Part shown: one piece after another, positions 59,277 through 64,000 of the stretch
Layout: each line of letters opens with the position of its first letter
Numbering within the stretch: the stretch's first letter is position 1
Assembly: GCA_021325365.1 (NCBI GenBank)
Contig: JAJPHF010000100.1
Coordinates: 1-64,000 of the forward strand
DNA length: 64,000 bases
Direction of reading: 5' to 3'
From: Pseudomonadota bacterium
GTDB lineage: Bacteria; Chloroflexota; UBA6077; JAJPHF01
The notes under the pieces: model-generated
The model's database searches: none
Told to the model about the DNA's origin: nothing
What the model saw: the letters and a program-made list of their open reading frames with translations, nothing else
Translations under genes and position numbers: made by a program

Positions 59277-59477
59277 ACCACAGCTCCATTCGGGGATCTA
59301 GCTGACCATCGCTGAGTATAAGGGCGGCGGCTGAACGCTCACCAGGCAGGTAGCGCAATGTGCAAAGAACGATATAAAGAGATCTTGTTCCGCTCGTTCG
59401 GCGCTCGCCTGCGCGACGACCGAATGTGGTCAGCCCCCGGTCGTCGCGCTGTTGCCTGATCCGAAAACGCGTGCCCG

Positions 59478-60899
59478 TTACCGCTCGCGGCCGGCCGGGG
59501 CCGGCATCCGGTGCGGCGGTGCGTCCACGTCGGGGAGCGGCGGAACCATGGGCACGGTGGGCGGCGGCTGGGGCGCGGCCGGGCGCTGCGGGGCGGCGGG
59601 AAGCTCCACTCGCTCCAGGCGCGGGCCGGCAATATCCTTACGCCTAGCGACCACCCGGTAGTCGAAGCTCAGGTCGCTCGTCCCGCCGCCCTGCTCGCGC
59701 ACCTCGAACCCTGCCGGCGTCTTGCTATTGACGTACAACCCACCTGAGTTGCCGAGCGGCGTCAAGAAGACGTAGTAGTCGTCGCCATGCACCAGTGCCG
59801 CGAAGTCCCGGTCAAGCCGGACCTGCGCCCGCCCGTTCGCGAGCTGGCCCCGCCCGAAGTCCTCGAACCAGCTCTCGGGCGACTCCACACAGTAGAGGCG
59901 GCGATGGCTGCCGTCAGGATGCGGCACGGCCGCCGACTTCGGCCCGCCGAGCACGGTAAATGGCCCGTTCACTTGGACCGGGCCGTCAAAGCGCGCGGCA
60001 AAGGCCGAACTCGGGCCGGTCGCATAAAGCCCTGTGCTGCTGCCCGACGAGAAGAAGCCACCGATGCTGCTATTGCTCGTGCCGAGCACGCCCACATTCC
60101 CATTCGATGTGCCGTACACGCCGGTACCGGTGTTCGAGGTGGCAATCGCCGCGTAGTTGTTGGGCGAGGTCGCATAGAGCCCGTACTGCTGGAGGGAGTT
60201 CGCATAGACACCGACCGAGGTGTTGGAGGTACCCAGGACCCCCACGTTGCCGTTGGCGCTGCCCTGAACTCCCACGCCGGTATTGGATTGGCCCAGCACC
60301 CCGCTGTTGTTGTTCGAAATCCCGTACGCCCCATAGTTGCTGCTGGAGCTGCCAACCACCCCGTAGCCGGTGCTGCTGGTGCCGCCCACCCCCGCCGTGC
60401 CTTGCGGGGCGACGGGCCCGGGGCTATCGGCAACCCCCTGCACCGCGGTAATGCCGGCGGGCGCCACCCCGAGTACCCCAGCGACGTAGCCTGACGGCCG
60501 AGTGACCGAGCCGTACAGCCCGAGCGTACCGGACCCCTGCCCGCTGCCGTCGGTGCTCCCATGAACGCCGTCCTGAACTCCAGAGTGGCCTCGGACGCCC
60601 ATGGCCTGCACGGAGTTGCCGAAGACAGCCGCTCCGGCGGACGCGGTGCTATCGTGCTCGACGTAGAGACCGTTAGCGTTTTGACCGGCGCCACTTCGAA
60701 CAAGGCTCGTTTCACTGATGGCAGTGTTCATCTCGCCGCAGATTAGCGCCGAGTCCTGTGCGCCCCCTGCCTGCGCGACCCGCTCGCCGGCCTTCGCCAG
60801 GACCCCGGCAACTACCGCCGCCACGCCTGCCAGTACTCCCCGCCGCGCGAGGATGGCCCGGCCCCGAGTCCGCCGCGCCTGCACCTCTTGCTCATGCAC
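59478..60899 (-). CDS. Tat-like exported beta-repeat protein with ESPESWFEDFG domain (copy 2)
   Basis: GTG 60899 is preferred (GGAGGG eight bases upstream); ATG 60917 is an alternative. The roughly 473-residue protein begins with a Tat-like signal (RRTRGRAILARRGVLAGVAA). Residues about 70-330 are short beta repeats, strikingly regular (NTGVGVQGSANGNVGVLGTS, NTGTGVYGTSNGNVGVLGTS). Then comes the same domain as in copy 1 (YCVESPESWFEDFGRGQLAN, DLSFDYRVVARRKD) and a Pro-rich tail. The shared layout in two distant genes suggests a family of surface fibres. Confidence 0.88.
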   Translation of the reverse strand: MHEQEVQARRTRGRAILARRGVLAGVAAVVAGVLAKAGERVAQAGGAQDSALICGEMNTAISETSLVRSGAGQNANGLYVEHDSTASAGAAVFGNSVQAMGVRGHSGVQDGVHGSTDGSGQGSGTLGLYGSVTRPSGYVAGVLGVAPAGITAVQGVADSPGPVAPQGTAGVGGTSSTGYGVVGSSSSNYGAYGISNNNSGVLGQSNTGVGVQGSANGNVGVLGTSNTSVGVYANSLQQYGLYATSPNNYAAIATSNTGTGVYGTSNGNVGVLGTSNSSIGGFFSSGSSTGLYATGPSSAFAARFDGPVQVNGPFTVLGGPKSAAVPHPDGSHRRLYCVESPESWFEDFGRGQLANGRAQVRLDRDFAALVHGDDYYVFLTPLGNSGGLYVNSKTPAGFEVREQGGGTSDLSFDYRVVARRKDIAGPRLERVELPAAPQRPAAPQPPPTVPMVPPLPDVDAPPHRMPAPAGRER

Positions 60900-61189
60900 C
60901 GGCCTGCCCTCCCTCATGCGGCCGTGTGCCGGCCGACTGTCGGGCTCAGGATGCCCCAGCGGCCCATGGCTGTCAACGCGCGCGCGAGCTGTTACACGCG
61001 CTCCGGCCTCGCCCGCTCGTGCCGCCCCGGCCGGAGTAGCGTTCGGGTGTGCCCCTGCAAGCACTGCCTGGTGGCGTCTCGCTGCCCCGGCGCCTGGTGG
61101 GCCATGCGAGGCTCGCGCAGCGCGTCCCGGTTGGTGATACAACGGTGAGGGGACGAGTCGGCCGGCGCGGCCGGGGGAGATGGCGGGCG

Positions 61190-61960
61190 ATGGATCTGGG
61201 ACTGACGGGCAAGGTGGCGCTCGTCACGGGGGCGAGCCGGGGAATCGGCAAGGCGATCGCGCTGGGGCTCGGCGCCGAGGGCTGCCGGGTCGCGCTGGTG
61301 GCGCGCACGCGGGAGGCCGTCGAGGCGGCGGCGGCCGAGGTGGCGGCGCGGGGCGCGGACGCCTTGCCGATCGTCGCCGACGTGAGCGTGGCGGCCGACG
61401 TGGAGCGCATGATCGACGCGGCCGCCGCCCGCTGGGGCCGCCTCGACGTGCTGGTGAACAACGTTGGCGGGCGGCGCGGCGGCGCGTTCATGGAGACTAC
61501 CGACGAGGACTGGCTCGGCGCCTTCGAGCTGAACGTGCTCTCGGCGATCCGGGCGAGCCGCGCGGCCGTGCCGCACCTGCGCCAGCAGGGCGGCGGCGCG
61601 ATCGTCATGATCTCGTCGATCTACGGGCGCGAGGCCGGCGGCGTCGTGACGTACAACGCGACGAAGTCGGCCATGATAAGCCTGACGAAGAACCTGGCGC
61701 GCGAGCTAGCAGGCGAGAACATCCGCGTGAACAGCGTCGCGCCAGGCTCGATCTCCTTCCCCGGCGGCTCGTGGTGGCGACGCCAGCAGGAGGACCCGCA
61801 GGCAATGGCCGAGTTCGTGCGGCGAGACATGCCGTATGGGCGCTTCGGCCGCGTGGACGAGGTGGCGAACGTGGCGGTCTTTCTCGCCTCGGAGCGCGCC
61901 AGTCTCATGACGGGGGCCTGCGTGCCGGTCGACGGCGCGCAGGGGCGCTCCAACATCTAG
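61190..61960 (+). CDS. SDR-family oxidoreductase (FabG-like)
   Basis: A 256-residue short-chain dehydrogenase. ATG 61190 follows GGGGGAG. The cofactor loop is ALVTGASRGIGKAIALGLG, with VLVNNVGGRRGG, the catalytic Ser in IVMISSIYG and Tyr-x3-Lys in TYNATKSAM. The typical NIRVNSVAPGSI and C-terminal ASLMTGACVPVDGAQ are present. It probably reduces a 3-oxoacyl or similar carbonyl with NAD(P)H; substrate unknown. Confidence 0.92.
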   Translation: MDLGLTGKVALVTGASRGIGKAIALGLGAEGCRVALVARTREAVEAAAAEVAARGADALPIVADVSVAADVERMIDAAAARWGRLDVLVNNVGGRRGGAFMETTDEDWLGAFELNVLSAIRASRAAVPHLRQQGGGAIVMISSIYGREAGGVVTYNATKSAMISLTKNLARELAGENIRVNSVAPGSISFPGGSWWRRQQEDPQAMAEFVRRDMPYGRFGRVDEVANVAVFLASERASLMTGACVPVDGAQGRSNI

Positions 61961-62046
61961 GGGGGCAGGAGCGGGTTCCGAGAGGCGCGGCCGCGGTGGA
62001 GCCGGACGCGGACGCCCGGAGTAGCGGCGGCGAGGCGGGTGAGGTG

Positions 62047-63174
62047 ATGGCGGAGCGCTGGCAGGACGTGGCGGCGGTGATCGGGGCGCTCGACAGCGCG
62101 GCGGTGGCGGCGGCGCGGGCGCGGCAGGCGCGGCTCACGAAGCCGGCGGGCAGCCTGGGGCAGCTCGAAGACCTGGCGGTACAGCTGGCCGGCGTGCAGG
62201 GTCGCGCGGTGCCCCGCTTGGCGGAACGGGCGATCGTCGTGATGGCGGCCGACCACGGGGTCGCCGCGGAGGGCGTGAGCGCCTACCCGCCGGTCGTCAC
62301 CGCGCAGATGGTCGCCAACTTTCTGGCGGGCGGCGCGGCGATCAACGTGCTAGCCCGCCAGACGGGCGCGCGGCTAGTCGTGGTGGATGTCGGCGTGGCG
62401 AGCGCGCTGCCAAGCGGGGACGACGGCGAGGCGTCGCCGGTGGCTGCTCCCCGCGCGGGCAGTGCTGGATCGGACAGCACCTTCCGCCGTGTGCCGATCG
62501 CGCGGGGGACGGCGAACCTGGCGCGCGGGCCGGCGATGAGCCGCGCGCAGGCCGAGGCCGCGATCGGCGTGGGGCTGGAGGTCGTCGGAGCCGAGGCGGC
62601 GCGCGGCCTGGACGCCGTGGTGCTTGGCGACATGGGGATCGGCAACACGACGGCGGGCGCGGCGCTGGTGGCGGCTCTCTGCGCGCAGCCGCCGGCCGCC
62701 GTCGTGGGCCGCGGCACCGGGGTGGACGACGCGGGCTGGCGCCGCAAGGTGGGCGTGGTCGAGCGGGCGCTGGCAGTGAATCACCCCGACCTCGCCGATC
62801 CGCTCGGCGCGCTCGCGGCCCTCGGCGGCTTCGAGCACGCCGGCCTGGTGGGCGTCGCGCTCGGCGCGGCCGCGCGCCGCGCGGTTGTGGTGGTCGACGG
62901 GCTGGCCGCCACCGCCGCGGCGCTGGTCGCCGCGCGGCTCTGCCCCGCCGTGCGCGCCTACCTCGTGGCTGGCCACGCCTCGGTCGAGCCGGGGCAGCGG
63001 GCGGCGCTCGCCGCGCTCGACCTCCGGCCGCTGCTCGACCTCGACCTGCGGCTGGGCGAGGGGACGGGTGGCGCGCTGGCCCTGCACCTGCTCGACGCCG
63101 CGGTTCGGCTGCACGCTGAGATGGCCACCTTCGACGCGGCGGGCGTCTCGGAGCGCGAGCCGTTTCCTAGCTGA
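62047..63174 (+). CDS. cobT: Nicotinate-nucleotide--dimethylbenzimidazole phosphoribosyltransferase
   Basis: CobT makes alpha-ribazole phosphate for the lower loop of cobalamin. ATG 62047; 375 residues. Signature parts: LTKPAGSLGQLEDLAVQLAG, VMAADHGVAAEGVSAYPPVV, VNFLAGGAAINVLAR-like (ANFLAGGAAINVLARQ), VLGDMGIGNTTAGAA, GRGTGVDD and the catalytic Glu in LRLGEGTGGALAL. The other cobalamin genes are outside the window. It ends tail to tail with the Dabb gene, overlapping by eight bases. Confidence 0.96.
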   Translation: MAERWQDVAAVIGALDSAAVAAARARQARLTKPAGSLGQLEDLAVQLAGVQGRAVPRLAERAIVVMAADHGVAAEGVSAYPPVVTAQMVANFLAGGAAINVLARQTGARLVVVDVGVASALPSGDDGEASPVAAPRAGSAGSDSTFRRVPIARGTANLARGPAMSRAQAEAAIGVGLEVVGAEAARGLDAVVLGDMGIGNTTAGAALVAALCAQPPAAVVGRGTGVDDAGWRRKVGVVERALAVNHPDLADPLGALAALGGFEHAGLVGVALGAAARRAVVVVDGLAATAAALVAARLCPAVRAYLVAGHASVEPGQRAALAALDLRPLLDLDLRLGEGTGGALALHLLDAAVRLHAEMATFDAAGVSEREPFPS

Positions 63175-63463
63175 ACTCGTAGTCGACGATGGCGCGACTG
63201 CCCCAGTGGCGCGCGAGCAGCTCGCGGGCGACCCGCTCGTGCGCGGGGTGACTGAGGTATCGCTGCAGCTCGCCCTCGTCGGCGAAGTCGCAGTGCAGCG
63301 CGTAGTCGTAGGTGGTGTCGCGCGTCGAAACGTTCTTCCCCAGCGACCAGTTGCGCACCCAGGCGATCTGCCCGGGCAGCGCGTTCAGGGCGTCCAGCGT
63401 CGCCTGCACGTCCGCGGCGCCCGTCTCGGGCTTGAATTTGAAGCAAACGATATGCTTGATCAT
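63167..63463 (-). CDS. Dabb-family stress-responsive alpha/beta-barrel protein
   Basis: A 98-residue dimeric ferredoxin-like barrel: MIKHIVCFKFKPETG opens it, IAWVRNWSLGKNVSTRDTTY and LQRYLSHPAHERVARELL follow. Dabb proteins often lack known enzymatic roles, though some act on polyketides or in quinone pathways. Its start is translationally linked to the HAD gene's stop (ATGA-type overlap). Confidence 0.92.
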   Translation of the reverse strand: MIKHIVCFKFKPETGAADVQATLDALNALPGQIAWVRNWSLGKNVSTRDTTYDYALHCDFADEGELQRYLSHPAHERVARELLARHWGSRAIVDYEFS

Positions 63464-64000
63464 GCTTCCCTCCGCTCCATCACTACGTCGTCGCGCGCGG
63501 TGGACTGCAGCCGGTCGATCAGGGCCGGGAGGTCGGCCAGGGCCGTAATCACGGCGTCGGGCGCGACCGCGCCGGGGGGCTCCTGCCGGTACTGGTGCGT
63601 CAGCACGGCGCGCATCCCGAGCGCGCGTGGCCCCTCGACGTCCTCGCGCAGGCGGTCGCCTACGAATACCGCCTCGTCGGGCCGAGCGCCCAGCGCCGCC
63701 AGCACCGTCTCGTAGATGCGCGGGTGCGGCTTGCGCACGCCGATCTCGGACGAGAAGACGACCGCGTCGAGATGGCCCGCCAGGCCCAGGGCGCCCAGCG
63801 TGCGCCGCATCAGCGGGCCGGGCGTGTAGGCGTTGGAGACGAGGCCCAGCCGCAGCCCCCGCGCGCGCAGCGTCTCGAGCGCCGTGATGGTCGCGGGCTC
63901 GACGGCGAGGTGGCGCGCGAACGCCGCGTGCTCGCGGTCGACCAGCTCGCGCACCTGCTCCGCGGGGAGCGCGTAGCCGTGCGCCGCGAGCGCGGCGGCG
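63460..64000 (-). CDS. HAD-superfamily hydrolase, cut by right edge
   Basis: The last 180 residues or so of a HAD-IA hydrolase; the frame is open to the window edge (AHGYALPAEQVRELVD before the internal ATG 63954), so the motif I aspartates lie outside. Motif II is LGLVSNAYT, the motif III Lys is in GVRKPHPRIYE, and motif IV is AVFVGDRLREDVEGPRALG. This resembles haloacid-dehalogenase-like phosphatases of the YjjG/phosphoglycolate type. It is translated upstream of the Dabb gene. Confidence 0.9.
   Translation of the reverse strand, partial: AAALAAHGYALPAEQVRELVDREHAAFARHLAVEPATITALETLRARGLRLGLVSNAYTPGPLMRRTLGALGLAGHLDAVVFSSEIGVRKPHPRIYETVLAALGARPDEAVFVGDRLREDVEGPRALGMRAVLTHQYRQEPPGAVAPDAVITALADLPALIDRLQSTARDDVVMERREA

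Noticed and set aside
61180..62046. Extension of the cobT frame upstream through the SDR gene
   Set aside because: Composition is Gly/Arg-rich shadow of the SDR gene; CobT homology begins at ATG 62047.

Overview
The window is about 70% GC bacterial chromosome. Genes are tightly packed: many neighbours overlap as ATGA or GTGA, starts are often GTG or TTG, and AAGGAGG-type ribosome binding sites are clear. The mix of genes (Ino1 beside a PatA-like acyltransferase, a bacterial translin, Tat-like exported beta-repeat proteins, DUF433/DUF5615 pairs, MoxR-DUF58-DUF4129 operon) best fits a member of the Chloroflexota (Thermomicrobia-like). That placement is inference; no 16S gene is present. One tRNA gene, tRNA-Ser(CGA), is seen. 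There is no CRISPR array, no rRNA and no intact insertion sequence.

Layout. 1-2.1 kb: end of an unknown gene and a phage MuF head protein fused to a JAMM/JAB metallopeptidase domain, without other visible phage genes. 2.2-8 kb: two lysophospholipid-acyltransferase paralogs, one coupled to inositol-3-phosphate synthase, and small secreted proteins. 8.2-10 kb: prfB with the programmed +1 frameshift site, then hisH. 10.4-21 kb: a nine-gene minus-strand glycan operon (transaldolase-like, nucleotidyltransferase, GHMP kinase, methyltransferase, a tandem double methyltransferase, GT2, epimerase, flippase-like protein, and a methyltransferase-GT4-GT2 fusion). 21.7-30 kb on the plus strand: an exported beta-repeat protein and a second polysaccharide locus (RmlA, two glycosyltransferases, WecB, a polyprenyl-phosphate sugar phosphotransferase). 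30-39.6 kb: a lipoprotein, then a minus-strand MoxR/DUF58/DUF4129/DUF4350 operon of envelope proteins. 39.7-42.7 kb: a frameshifted citramalate synthase, a translin, and a toxin-antitoxin pair. 42.8-46.2 kb: a HAD-HerA-like ATPase fusion and a membrane-anchored hydrolase. 46.3-52 kb: a catabolic group (UbiD decarboxylase, enamidase, periplasmic-binding-type protein, cyclase/formamidase, DapA-type aldolase). 52-55.9 kb: a four-gene overlapping operon with a secreted glycoside hydrolase and an MTHFSD-like protein. 56-61 kb: UbiA, tRNA-Ser with an integrase remnant beside it, and two secreted proteins. 61-64 kb: SDR, CobT, Dabb protein and a HAD phosphatase cut by the window edge.

How the genes connect. 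The two glycan loci plausibly build and export a methylated surface polysaccharide: RmlA, WecB and the heptose-type kinase/nucleotidyltransferase pair supply nucleotide sugars, the phosphotransferase starts the lipid-linked chain, glycosyltransferases extend it and methyltransferases cap it. Ino1 and its coupled acyltransferase point to inositol lipids. The enamidase group points to breakdown of an N-heterocyclic acid. The most unusual items are the MuF-JAMM fusion, the enamidase/UbiD group, the multi-domain glycan enzymes, the HAD-ATPase fusion and the two proteins sharing an ESPESWFEDFG domain.
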